Below, piece after piece: positions 44,195 to 54,619 of a DNA stretch of 64,000 bases. Origin of the DNA: Ahaetulla prasina (lineage: Eukaryota > Chordata > Lepidosauria > Squamata > Colubridae); NCBI RefSeq assembly GCF_028640845.1, contig NC_080546.1, positions 74,465,551 to 74,529,550 on the forward strand. The letters are read 5' to 3'. The notes under the pieces were generated by a model. It saw nothing but the letters and a program-made list of their open reading frames with translations, did no database searches and had not been told where the DNA came from. The first letter of the stretch is position 1. The number at the start of each line of letters is the position of its first letter. The position numbers and the translations under genes are program-made.

Positions 44195-44700
44195 AAAAAG
44201 CAACTGGACTTTCTTGTTTTCTTTGATGACACTTCGCTCCTCATCCAAGAAGCTTCTTCAGCTCTGACTGGATGATGGGGAATGAAAGGATTTATTTTGC
44301 TTGCAGACAGTTGGTCATTGGCAATTGTTTAGATAAGGAGTTGGAAATTTATCTGTGTCCTCAGGGTCACCTGAGTAACACAAATGGGTGTGGAGCCTTA
44401 GTCTGAGTTGCAGGGGGATTTGAGCTGGTGAGCTGCGTTGCTGTTGTTTGGCTTCGCGGTCGTGGTCGTGCTACATCTTTATGGTGGGTGGGCATGTATG
44501 GATTGGAGGGATTTGAAATGGCTAATGTTGCAGCTGCGGTCTGGCTTCTGGTCCTTGGTTGTGCTTTATCATCGGTGTGGGTTTGAGTCTGCTTTCTGGG
44601 TGGATGTGTGGTGGTGACATCCTGTTTTTTTTTACGTGGGAGAAAATTTTACGTGGGAGAAAACCCGAATAACCAAAGACCTACATACAAACACCCGCAA
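44195..44700 (-). mobile_element. Penelope-like element fragment with coding remnant
   Basis: In minus-strand sense 44640-44395 encodes QDVTTTHPPRKQTQTHTDDK and AQPRTRSQTAAATL, nearly the same as the C-terminal tail at 59608-59800. It is followed by a family 3 terminal region (44390-44195) with the 32-nt motif. At 44645-44700 a family 1 arm (GAAAACCCGAATAACC, AAAGACCTACATACAAAC) lies in the opposite sense, and a (CA)n run follows at 44716-44739. Confidence 0.75.
44230..44261 (-). other. 32-nt hairpin motif, family 3
   Basis: Minus strand: CTGAAGA, A, GCTTCT, TGGATG, AGGAGC, GAAGTG. The stem keeps pairing with one T-G wobble; the GAAACG block reads GAAGTG. Confidence 0.55.
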
Positions 44701-44704
44701 AAAC

Positions 44705-44737
<33 letters not shown>

Positions 44738-44739
44738 TC

Positions 44740-45269
44740 CATTGCCTGTCACCCAACAGATAAGCTTACAATGAAGCTATACCATACTGAGCCAGATAGA
44801 TAGTACTGATGAGAACGGTAATCCCAACACATCTGAAAATTGCTATGGCTAACATAATAGAAAAGGTTTGATGAGGGGAAAAAGGCCTTCTTGAACTTGG
44901 TACCCTCCAAATAAATGCATATGGACTATAACTCATAGTATTCCCTTCTGGTATCTACTAAGGCTGTTGATTTTGCTGGATAAGAATTCTTCAAATTAGA
45001 ATTCTTGTAATACATTTGAGGACAGATCGTGCAGTACTAAATGGTAATTTTACTGAAAGTATCTAGTCATACATTAGACATAGACAATAAGACATTACAA
45101 ATATCAGAGCTTACACTTCAAGGTATTTCAACATTCAAGTCCTCTTTTAGATTCTGAGTGAATTTTAAAGAGATGGCTTAAGGAAATTAGAAGGCAGTAG
45201 GATTATTTTCATCTATGTGAGGGACTAAGATATGAAGATATCTATAGATTCACAGAGATATAAGTCAAG
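44740..45269. other. No recognisable feature
   Basis: AT-rich DNA. Confidence 0.45.
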
Positions 45270-45271
45270 TA

Positions 45272-45612
45272 CCATATTTTTTGGACTATAAGATGCACCA
45301 GAGTATAAGATGCACCTAGATTTCAAAGAGGAAATCAAGAAAAAAAATAGTTTTTGGCCTCCACACATCCAGTTGTTGCCCTCCCCGGCCCCCAGGAGCA
45401 CTCTGCAGGCCTCCCAAACCCTCTGCGCATCCTGTTTTTGCAAAAAATAGGACACACCGGGGGGGGGGGGTCGGGAAGCCAAAAACAGGGCTATATTCAG
45501 TCTATAATAGAATAGAATATAATAGTGATTGGACACACAAGGAATTTGTCTCATATATTTCCACTCACTTTTTTTGGGGGGGGGAGTGTGTCTTATAGTT
45601 TGAAAAATACAG
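45272..45612. mobile_element. TA-target MITE, second copy, with foreign insert
   Basis: Starts CCATATTTTTTGGACTATAAG and ends CTTATAGTTTGAAAAATACAG, with TA on both sides (45270-45271, 45613-45614). The interior holds a C-rich/G-rich block (GTTGCCCTCCCCGGCCCCCA, G12 at 45460) and, at 45503-45550, the tail of a Rex1/L3 LINE. Confidence 0.72.
45503..45550 (-). mobile_element. Rex1/L3 LINE 3' tail fragment
   Basis: AATAGAATAGAATATAATAG followed by TGATTGGACACACAAGGAAT and TTGTCT matches the minus-strand tail at 62427-62490 with the LINE body missing. Confidence 0.75.
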
Positions 45613-45614
45613 TA

Positions 45615-47465
45615 GTTAAATGGGAAATAACAGCAAAAACTAACCCTCATGTTTGTTATTTTGGAACTAGAACTGCAGACAGGGTGGAGAGAAAAAAAAA
45701 GTTAAAGACATTTTGTTAAAATTTTACTAGCAAAAGTCAGTTTAGGAACTGAGCTCTTTTTTCTTCCTAATGACCAGAGAAGTTCTTTCAAATTCATGCA
45801 TCAGAATGACAACTTATTTATTCAGGAAACAGAAGATAAAAAAGGGGTTATATAATTAACAAAGATAATTGCATATGATTCCTCCTATGTTTTCAGTGTT
45901 GGAAATCTCATGGAAAGTTGCCACGGGTAGTTTTATTTTGACATCTGCTGAATATCAAAAGGTGCAAGTATTTGAATACATGAATGACTGAACTAATTAG
46001 CAAAAACCTGGAGCAAAGATATAAACTGAGTACATTATTTGCTCATGTAATAAAAGTATAAAGATGTTAATAGAACATATCATCGTTTACACACGATGCA
46101 ATAATACCTAATCCATTCATAATACCTTACTTTCTTTTTATATTCGCACATCTTTGTATTCTGAAATTAATTTTAGTACTGTATAGTACAAACAGGAATG
46201 AAATCTTCTAAATCTGTCATAAATATGTCCCAGTCTGAGAATAAGGCATAAGAACATACAAACCACAGAACCAATTAATAAATAATATGGCTGTTTTGAT
46301 GTAAGATTATGAATGTGAGATGAATATTTATTATCTTTTATGAAAAGGCTCAACTGGAGAAATCTATACAAATAGAAGATTGTAGAACGGCAGAGCATCA
46401 TGCATTTATTTCCATATATAGAATGCACTCATTTGGTTGCAGATTATTTATAAGGACAGAATTTTAAATGATGGAAGAGACTGCCAGTTGCCACACATAC
46501 TGCCATCAGCTTACAGATGGTACTTTTAAAAACTGTGAAATACTAATTTGTTTTCCGTTTTAATAGATGATCAAGAACTTGGGAGAAAGGCAACAGAAGT
46601 GCAATTTTCAGGAATCATGTAAGTGGGGATTTGAATTTACATTGTGATTATACCACAGTTTCAAATATTACCAATTGAGAATAGCACTCATATCATAAAT
46701 GGCACACATTGGCAGGCAAGCTATGTTGTGTGAATAAAATTACAAAATTATGTTGAGGGTTCCTTGGCCGCAATTACTTCGTTGTGATAATTTCACAGTT
46801 TTTACGGTTCTTGGGGCACCCAGTCTCCCCAACATAGTTTAGCTTTATGCTGGCTAACGATAGGATCTTTTTCTTACCACACGATAAACCCACCCAGAAG
46901 CTCATTCTAATGTACTATTTGGAACTCACAACATAACTTTGATCTCATCAACATACTTTTTTTTAAAGAAAGTTGGTTTTCCAAACTTGGAAATAATTTT
47001 GATTGAAAATATTGAGTTAGGATCACCCAATGAATATTGCCATTTCTGTAATATTTTGTATAGGTGGTATCAGGAGGTAGCTTTAAGAGATGGCTGTTTT
47101 AGTTTGAGTATTATTTAGGAATAATTCTTGAATCCAGCTGACTTTTAGTTCACTATCATAAAATGAAAACCTTGTAATCCCAATGATTACTTTTTTTCAT
47201 TTAACAAAGGAAAGAAATTTTATCAGAAGTCATCAAACTGATAGCAAGCTTGACAAGAAGTCAAGTAGTTGTCTTCCAAAAATTGAAACAGTCTGCCCGT
47301 TTCATAAAAATGGAAGTTCACCTTCCTTTTATAAAGAAAGTATGTGAGAAAGAGTAACCAAACAGTCCTGCATTAATTTGCCTACATGTAGTTGAAAGTA
47401 AAGTACTCACCAAAATTCTTCTATTTTTATCTTAACCTCCTTTAAAAATAGCCAGGCTCCACAGA
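45615..47465. other. Longest quiet stretch, apparently unique sequence
   Basis: AT-rich, no repeat or coding signature recognised. The 96-residue minus-strand frame at 46138 has no motif. Confidence 0.5.
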
Positions 47466-47469
47466 CACT

Positions 47470-47640
47470 TGTTTTGGGGGTTCAATCCTCACTGGCTCAA
47501 GGTTGATTCAGCCTTCCATCCTTTTGAGGTCTGTAAAATGAGGACCCAGATTGTTGGGGGCAATATGCTGACTTTGTAAACTGCTTAGAGAGGGCTGTAA
47601 AGCACTGTGAAGCAGTATATAAGTCTAAGTACTATTCTAT
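47470..47640 (+). mobile_element. tRNA-derived SINE (GCTATT-tail type), head lost
   Basis: GGGGTTCAATCCTCACTGGC (box B region), CTCAAGGTTGATTCAGCC, GACCCAGATTGTTGGGGGC and CAGTATATAAGTCTAAGTAC. Box A is missing. Confidence 0.88.
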
Positions 47641-47804
47641 TAACCTTTCCAGTCCAGGCTGCTATCAGAAGCCTGATAAATTAAATGTGGCTACTAGCTA
47701 TGATACTAATCTATGATACTGTGAACTAATAACTAAGGACAATTCTAAGAAGAGTTTATGTTTTCTTTTCTAGTGAGAGCTTTTCTACTTTGACTTCCCC
47801 AGTT

Positions 47805-48155
47805 AAAGATAAAGGTTACCCTCGCACATATGTGCTAGTCGTTCCAGACACTAGGGGGTGGTGGTCATCTCCATTTCAAAGCCAAAGAGCCAGTGCTGTA
47901 CAAAGACATCTCTATGGTCATGTGGCCGGCATGACTAAATGCCAAAGGTGCATGTAACGCTGTTACCTTCCCACCAAAGGTGGTCCCTATTTTTCTACTT
48001 CCATTTTTTATGTGCCTTCGAACTGCTAGGTTGGCAGAAGCTGGGACCAAATAACGGGAGCTCACCCCATTACGCAGCACTAGGGATTTGAACTGCTGAA
48101 TTGCTGATCTTTCAATTGACAAGCTCAGCATCTTAGTCACTGAGCCACCCTAGTT
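47805..48155 (-). mobile_element. Sauria-type SINE
   Basis: Minus strand: the head ends with AGCTTGTCAATTGAAAGATC and GTTCAAATCCCTAGTGCTG, the body has AATAGGGACCACCTTTGG and GGCCACATGACCATAG, and the tail is near AAGGTTACC. The overlapping 91-residue minus frame is not a gene. Confidence 0.92.
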
Positions 48156-48384
48156 AGATTGTCATAAATAATTGAGATTTTGAAAAAAAAATAATCCAGG
48201 GATATGCTTCTGTACTCCTTATGGAATATGGAAAACAACCCCAGTAGCATCAATGTTTTGATGATATTTTCTTCACCTAAGAAGTACATTACATGTATGT
48301 ATAAGTAGTCTCTCCTTATTTTAATTGTTTTTCAGTGTTGTTGATATATAATCCTTCTCTACTATTGTTATTTTGGTCATGATC

Positions 48385-48669
48385 CAGTGGTGAAATCCAA
48401 TTTTTTTTATTACCAGTTCTGTGGGCGTGGCTTGGTGGGCATGGCAGGAGAAGGATGCTGCAAAATCTCCATTCCCACCCCACTCCAGGGGAAGAATACT
48501 ACAAAATCCCCATTCCCTCCCCACTCCTGGGGGAAGGATATTGCAAAATCTCCATTCCCACCCCACTCTGGGACCAGCCAGAGGTGATATTTGTCGGTTC
48601 TCTGAACTGCTCAAAATTTCAGCTACCGGTTCTCCAGAACCTGTCAGAACCACCTGGATTTCACCCCTG
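48385..48669. mobile_element. hAT-type MITE of the CAGTGGTG family, copy D
   Basis: Starts CAGTGGTGAAATCC and ends TGGATTTCACCCCTG. The flanks are tcatgatc and atttgatc, sharing only TGATC. It holds three tandem copies of a 42-bp unit (GGGGAAGAATACTACAAAATC type). See copies E and F. Confidence 0.88.
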
Positions 48670-49414
48670 ATTTGATCCTATTAATTTTGGAGATAAAAAT
48701 AATGTGATATTGGTCTATTATTCCATTTATTCAATAACATAGTTATATGTTAGCTATATAAAATAATATCTATCTGCCTATGTATCTGTCTTTCCACCAT
48801 CACAGTGAAGGTAGCTATAGCTTTCCTGATAATCATATTATTTTAGGAAATGAAACAATGATCTTCAGGGAATGGGACCACATTTACAAATTTACCATTT
48901 GTAAAATATAGGAGCCAGTTTGGTCCAGTGTTTAAGACACGAGATTGTCCTGCCTTACACACTAAGTCAGCTCTATAATTTTAAGCCACTCACTTTCTCT
49001 CAGCCCTATGAAAAAGACAGTGGCAATGGCCAGAGATAGGCAGGAGTGTCTTTCAAAGCAAGTGTGCAAGCCTTGGGAATATATTACTGCTTTTAAGGTT
49101 TTGTAGAAAAAATCATTCGTTCATTCATTCATTCTTCTATTGTTGCAAACCGCCTTTTTCAAGTGTTTTCATAGACCAGTTACCTTCTTTTTCCTTCCTC
49201 TATGTTTTCCTTTCCCACAGATGTTCTGTTTTAGATGGGAAACATAAGAATTGATAATAATACATAGACTTTTAGCAATGACATAATTATTAAGTTCAAC
49301 ATGATTGCCCCCAAAAAATCAATATCTGAAAAATCATTCAATTGAGGGTGGGGGAGACACATCAGGAGAGAGAGGCACAGAGAGAGGAAGGAAAAAGGAA
49401 GAATGGACTGGTCT
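48670..49414. repeat. Tandem duplication, spacer copy 1
   Basis: Begins ATTTGATCCTATTAATTTTG and ends AGAATGGACTGGTCT. It repeats as 49699-50436 with about 2-3% differences and a few small indels. No gene. Confidence 0.95.
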
Positions 49415-49698
49415 CAGTGGTAGAATTCAATTTTTTTACTACCGGTTCGATGGGTGTGGCTTGGTGGGCATGGCAGGGGAAGGATACTGCGAAATCTCCA
49501 TTCCCTCCCCACTCCAGGGGAAGAATACTACAAAATCCCCATTCCCTCCCCACTCCTGGGGGAAGGATATTGCAAAATCTCCATTCCCACCCCACTCTGG
49601 GACCAGCCAGAGGTGATATTTGTCGGTTCTCTGAACTGCTCAAAATTTCAGCTACCGGTTCTCCAGAACCTGTCAGAACCACCTGGATTTCACCCCTG
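49415..49698. mobile_element. hAT-type MITE copy E, recombinant of copies D and F
   Basis: The left half (CAGTGGTAGAATTCAA, TACTACCGGTTCG, ATACTGCGAAATCTCC) matches copy F. The right half, from CCAGGGGAAGAATACTAC to GGATTTCACCCCTG, matches copy D exactly. The left flank actggtct equals F's target duplication and the right flank atttgatc equals D's right flank, so it has no target duplication of its own. Confidence 0.93.
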
Positions 49699-50436
49699 AT
49701 TTGATCCTATTAATTTTGGAGATAAAAATAATGTGATATTGATCTATGATTCCATTTATTCAATAACATAGTTATATGTTAGCTATATAAAATAATATCT
49801 ATCTGCCTATGTATCTGTCTTTCCACCATCACAGTGAAGGTAGCTATAGCTTTCCTGATAATCATATTAGTTTAGGAAATGAAACAATGATCTTCAGGGA
49901 ATGGGACCACATTTACAAATTTGTAAAATATAGGAGCCAGTTTGGTCCAGTGTTTAAGACACGAGATTGTCCTGCCTTACACACTAAGTCAGCTCTATAA
50001 TTTTAAGTCACTCACTTTCTCTCAGCCCTAGGAAAAAGACAATGGAAATGGCCAGAGACAGGTAGGAGTGTCTTTCAAAGCAAGTGTGCAGGCCTTGGGA
50101 ATATATTATTGCTTTTAAGGTTTTGTAGAAAAAATCATTCATTCATTCATTCATTCTTCTATTGTTGCAAACCACCTTTTTCAAGTGTTTTCATAGACCG
50201 GTTACCTTCTTTTTCCTTTCTCTATGTTTTCCTTTCTCACAGATGTTCTGTTTTAGATGGGAAACATAAGAATTGATAATAATACATAGACTTTTAGCAA
50301 TGACACGATTATTAAGCTCAACATGATTGCCCCCAAAAAATCAATATCTGAAAAATTATTCAATTGGGGGTGGGGCAGACACATCAGGAGAGAGAGGCAC
50401 AGAGAGAGGAAGGAAAAAGGAAGAATGGACTGGTCT
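49699..50436. repeat. Tandem duplication, spacer copy 2
   Basis: Second copy of the 48670-49414 spacer. Differences include TTTAGGAAATG context changes and loss of a TTACCATTTG segment. Confidence 0.95.
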
Positions 50437-50638
50437 CAGTGGTAGAATTCAATTTTTTTTACTACCGGTTCGGTGGGTGTGGCTTGGTGGGCATGACAGG
50501 GGAAGGATACTGCGAAATCTCCATTCCCTCCCCACTCTGGGGCCAGCCAGATGTGGTATTTGCTGGTTCTATGAACTACTCAAAATTTCTGCTACCAGTT
50601 CTCCAGAACCTACCACAACCTGCTGAATAGCACCCCTG
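50437..50638. mobile_element. hAT-type MITE of the CAGTGGTG family, copy F
   Basis: Starts CAGTGGTAGAATTC and ends GAATAGCACCCCTG with a perfect 8-bp duplication actggtct (50429-50436 and 50639-50646). A single internal 42-bp unit. Confidence 0.95.
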
Positions 50639-50827
50639 ACTGGTCTCCATTTCCTCAATTTCAGAGGAAGGAATTTCATAACCTTTTGATTAGAACTCTC
50701 TATGTTTAAAAATAAATACATAATAATACAGTCTAGCTATTTTATTAATCGGTGCCAAAAAAATTTATTTGACAATCTATTTGCATATTGCTCATGAGAA
50801 GAAATGTTTTGAGAAATTATTGGAAAA

Positions 50828-50969
50828 TAGAACAATGCTACTTAAATCTTTCCTGGTACCTCACATCTGGCTTTGCCTTTCTCTAACATGGTATTTAATA
50901 GAACAATGCTACTTAAATTTTTCCTGGTATCTCATATCTGGCTTTGCCTTTCTCTAACATGGTATTTAA
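50828..50969. repeat. 71-bp tandem duplication
   Basis: AGAACAATGCTACTTAAATC through AACATGGTATTTAAT is repeated once with four substitutions (ACCTCACATCTGG versus ATCTCATATCTGG). Confidence 0.93.
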
Positions 50970-51780
50970 TGAAAAGTAACTTCTATCCAAGTAGGAACTT
51001 CATGTCAGAAAATCTTAAACATGTGATGGCAGGAATATCTTTTTTCTCCCTGTAATTTTTCTGCATCTCAAGTGTAAATGGGGAATAATCAGCATTATTT
51101 AAATTAGCTCAGGGTTGCATCTGAACTATGATCAAGTACAAGTTTTTTGCTATGCATCCTATGAAACCATGCTGTTCTTGATAGCTTGTTTAAAGTGAAT
51201 TCATGTTTCCTGATATAATTTCAAATAATATATGATGAGCCCCAATTATTTATCTTGTTTGACAAATCTGACATCTCATTGCTTCTCTCTCCCCATATAC
51301 TGTACCTGTTCATATTAAATAGTGGAAATAATGAATATGAGTTCCAGACAACATACATAGAAAGGAATGGCACTCTTTTAATAAAGTGTAATGAAGTCAA
51401 CAGAAAATAAATGGTTCATGAATAAAGCTCTAAAGCTTACTGATTCACAATAATGCACTGTAAAATAACCAATAAATATTTATATTACTATTGAAAGATC
51501 ACAAGAAGTAAAACCGAAAACTGCTGGTAGTCAAATTGATTGTGTTATATTAAAGTCAATACTAATAAGCATTTATTTAGCACTTTTGACTCTCTCTTTC
51601 TCATTTTTAGTGTTTGGAATGATTATGTAAGTATTATCAGTATTATTATTTGAATGCTAATGTAATTGATAACTTGAGTCAAACATAATTCTTCAGCAAG
51701 GAATTTACTAGTAGTAATCTTGTAATTTCTTATGGAATATATGATTTTTCATCTGTTCAGGCATGGATTATGATATATTC
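50970..51780. other. No recognisable feature
   Basis: AT-rich, apparently unique. Confidence 0.5.
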
Positions 51781-51782
51781 TT

Positions 51783-52053
51783 CTTCTTCTTTTTTATTTG
51801 AATTTATATCCCGCTCTTCTCCGAAGACTCAGGGCGGCTTACATTGTGTTAAGCAATAGTCTTCATCCATTTGTATATTGTATACAAAGTCAACTTATTG
51901 CCCCCAACAATCTGGGTCCTCATTTTACCTACCTTATAAAGAATGGAAGGCTGAGTCAACCTTGGGCCTGGTGGGATTTGAACTTGCAGTAATTGCAAGC
52001 AGCTGTGTTAATAACAGACTGACTTAGTCTGCTGAGCCACCAGAGTCCCTTCT
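51783..52053 (-). mobile_element. tRNA-derived SINE with an L2-type 3' tail
   Basis: In minus-strand sense: ACTCTGGTGGCTCAGCAGAC (box A region), AAGTTCAAATCCCACC (box B), the shared body AAGGTTGACTCAGCC and GACCCAGATTGTTGGGGGC, then AAGCCGCCCTGAGTCTTCGG and AGAAGAGCGGGATATAAATT. That last part equals the 3' tail of the L2 LINE at 21941-26352, the presumed source of its retrotransposition machinery. Confidence 0.9.
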
Positions 52054-52282
52054 TCTTCTTCTTGTGCCATATCTGTCATCGGACGTTGGCGATCATGTTT
52101 GCTATCCTATTTTTGTCAACAGCCGCATGAAAAAGTGCTGCTGAGTTTCATCCAAACCAATCCCTTAAGTTTTGAAGCCATGATGTTCTTCTTCTGCTTG
52201 GACCTTGTTTGCCCTCAATCTTTCCCTGGAGGATTAAGTGAAGGAATTTCTGGGTGTCACATCCCTTGTTCAATATATATAT

Positions 52283-52505
52283 ATATATACTATATAGTAT
52301 ATATGTTTTCGTAGGTTTTCACAGGTATAGGTATGTAGGTCTTGGCATATTCGGGACTTTTCCCATGTAAGGTTGAGAAGGTTCTTTGCCCACAGAAGCT
52401 TAAAGCCGAAAGCACCAACCTGAAGATTATGAGTGAGACCTCATCGAAACGTTGCCAAAATTCTCTCAACCTTACATGGGAAAAGTCCTGAATATGCCAA
52501 GACCT
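52283..52505. mobile_element. Penelope-like terminal fold-back (family 2)
   Basis: The left arm GGTCTTGGCATATTCGGGAC, TTTTCCCATGTAAGGTTGAG is inverted in the right arm CTCAACCTTACATGGG, AAAAGTCCTGAATATGCC, AAGACCTG. Block order parallels family 1 (GTTTTCGTAGGTTTTCACAG, TATGTAGGTCTTGG), but the sequences are well diverged. TA-rich palindromes flank it. Confidence 0.65.
52420..52451 (+). other. 32-nt hammerhead-like hairpin motif, family 2
   Basis: CTGAAGA, T, TATGAG, TGAGAC, CTCATC, GAAACG. Compared with family 1, two stem positions changed on both strands (C-G to T-A and A-T to G-C) and pairing is kept; the outermost pair is a T/C mismatch. Confidence 0.62.
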
Positions 52506-52514
52506 GTATATAGT

Positions 52515-53669
52515 ATATACTATATAGTAAATAGTGCATGTCTAATCAGGAAATATGTTGTAAAAACTAGACTTTGAAGTTAATGTTGTATTCTGCTGCC
52601 TTTTCCAGATTAAGTTTAACTAGACAAGAATAATATATTACTGTGCTTGCTTTAATTAATTTTGTCAATACACATTATTTAATTAGGAGAGAAAATGATT
52701 AGTTATACCCTGTATTTTAATTTAAGAACATTAATCATGATAGTAATCCAAGAGACATTAGGAAGCCAACTTGTTAACATAAAGGCTTAAACAGGCTTCC
52801 ACAGCTTGCCACAATGTATTGTGGTTATCCACTGCCAGAGTTCCCAACTATTAGGATCACTGAAAAGAAATTTTGGGAATACTTCTCCTTTTTAACATAT
52901 TTTTTAAACTTTTATTTTGAAATGTAAAATACAAGAGTCATCTTTATGTGTAATGAATGTTACATGGACTAAGAAGGTAAATTGTACAATGAAACAATTA
53001 ATTGAAGTAACCTTTCCCTATGAAATGAAATATAATCATAAAGATAAAAGAAGGGCAAATAATTTCAAAGTTAGGCATTTATTGCCTTCGAAATCCATTG
53101 ACTTAACAACATAAAATAATGTTGGCTTTACTGGTGCCTTTCCAATTGGTCTCTTTTCCTGCTGACTTACTGCATTTCTTTGATTTGTCCAAGCTTGGCA
53201 AGTATCCAGTACAAGACACGGTGCCAATTTTATAAATGGTTCATGATTCAATAGCTGGCATACAAATATGTTGCCTCTGAAGAAACGCCGAAAGGCTCAA
53301 TATGGCATAACCTGAAAAGGGAAAGAGTTAAAGTCCTGAAGGTTGCCTTGAACATTTATAAAGATATGCATTCTTAATGTAATTAAAATAAAGTGTAAAA
53401 GCAGCCCCAAGCAATTAAGATGATTGAAATTTCTGCCATGTTAGATAGAAGTCAAGATGGAGGGGAAGATGGGCAGCCACTATCTTGGATAGTTTCAAAA
53501 TACATTGGATAAATTCATGGACAGCAAAGACTATAAAATGTTACATCTAGGGTTTGAATACAATTTTTTATAGATTGACAATAGCTGGACAGAGTATGTT
53601 TCTATCTCTTGCTGGAATGTTAGTAGTGGGGAAAAAAATCTGTAGTTGTTTTATCATTTTGGACCTTCT
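52515..53669. other. No recognisable feature
   Basis: AT-rich; the 65- and 71-residue frames near 52917-53251 have no motif. Confidence 0.5.
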
Positions 53670-53681
53670 TTTGTTAATATG

Positions 53682-54040
53682 GCCAGGGACGCGGTGGCTC
53701 AGGGGCTAGGACGTTGAGCTTGTCAATCGAAAGTTCGGCAGCTCAGCGGTTCAAATCCCTAGTGCTGCCGTGTAATGGGGTGAGCTCCCGTTACTTGTCC
53801 CAGCTTCTGCCAACCTAGCAGTTTCGAAAGCACGTAAAAATGCAAGTAGAAAAAATAGGGACCACCTTGGTGGGAAGGTAACAGCATTCCATGCGCCCTT
53901 GGCGTTGAGTCATGCCAGCCACATGACCATGGAGACGTCTTCGGACAACGCTGGCTTTGAAATGGAGATGAGCACCGCCCCCTAGAGTCAGCAACGACTA
54001 GCACGTATGTGCGAGGGGAACCTTTACCTTTACCTTTACC
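53682..54040 (+). mobile_element. Sauria-type SINE with 12-bp target duplication
   Basis: GACGCGGTGGCTCAGGGGCT (box A), GCGGTTCAAATCCCTAGTG (box B), GGGGTGAGCTCCCGTTACTT, AATAGGGACCACCTTGGTGG, GCCACATGACCATGGAGACG, CACCGCCCCCTAGAGTC and a CCTTTACCTTTACC tail. Flanked by tttgttaatatg at 53670-53681 and 54041-54052. It is the best preserved member here. Confidence 0.97.
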
Positions 54041-54052
54041 TTTGTTAATATG

Positions 54053-54537
54053 ATTTATTTACGTATTTTTATTTATTAGTTTGTCAAACATGTACAAGAT
54101 AGCAGGCATGAATATGAACGTGGACATGAATGAGGGAAATGAATACAAATAAATGGGGACAGTAGGACAGGGACGGTAGGCACACTGGTGCGCTTATGCA
54201 TGCCCCCTTTACGGACCGCTTAGGAATAGGGTGAGGTCCACAGTAGACAGTTTGAGGTTGAAGCTGTGAGGGTTTGAGGATCTAACAACGGAGTTGGGTA
54301 GAGCATTCCAGGTATTGACCACTCTATTGCTGAAATCGTATTTTCTGCAATCGAGTTTGGAGCAGTTTACCTTGAGTTTGTATCGATTGTTTGCCCATGT
54401 ATTATTGAAGTTGAAGAAGTCGTTGATAGGTAACATTGTAGCAGGCAATTTTGAAGTGGTTGACATTGTAGCAGACAATTTTGGGTACTATACTTAGGTC
54501 AGAGCACTGGCGGCGCAGTTCCAGATTGTCCCCAATC
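54053..54537 (-). mobile_element. Type-B CR1-superfamily LINE 3' end
   Basis: The 3' UTR (TTGTCAAACATGTACAAG, GACAGGGACGGTAGGCACAC) and a frame at 54209-54478 with NNTWANNRYKLKVNCSKLDC, RKYDFSNRVVNTWNALPNSV and LSTVDLTLF. A repeated CATTGTAGCAGGCAATTTT at 54430-54490 is a local duplication. Confidence 0.82.
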
Positions 54538-54619
54538 TATAAAAAATATAATATAAATATAAGAAAACACAGATTGATGTGTTTTATCCCTCTTTGTAGC
54601 TTGCACGTAAAAAAGGTCC

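Noticed and set aside
45225..45650. 141-residue minus-strand frame
   Set aside because: Runs across the TA-target MITE and its G12 tract, with no homology to a known protein family that I recognise.
53759..54004. 81-residue minus-strand frame
   Set aside because: Lies entirely inside a Sauria SINE.
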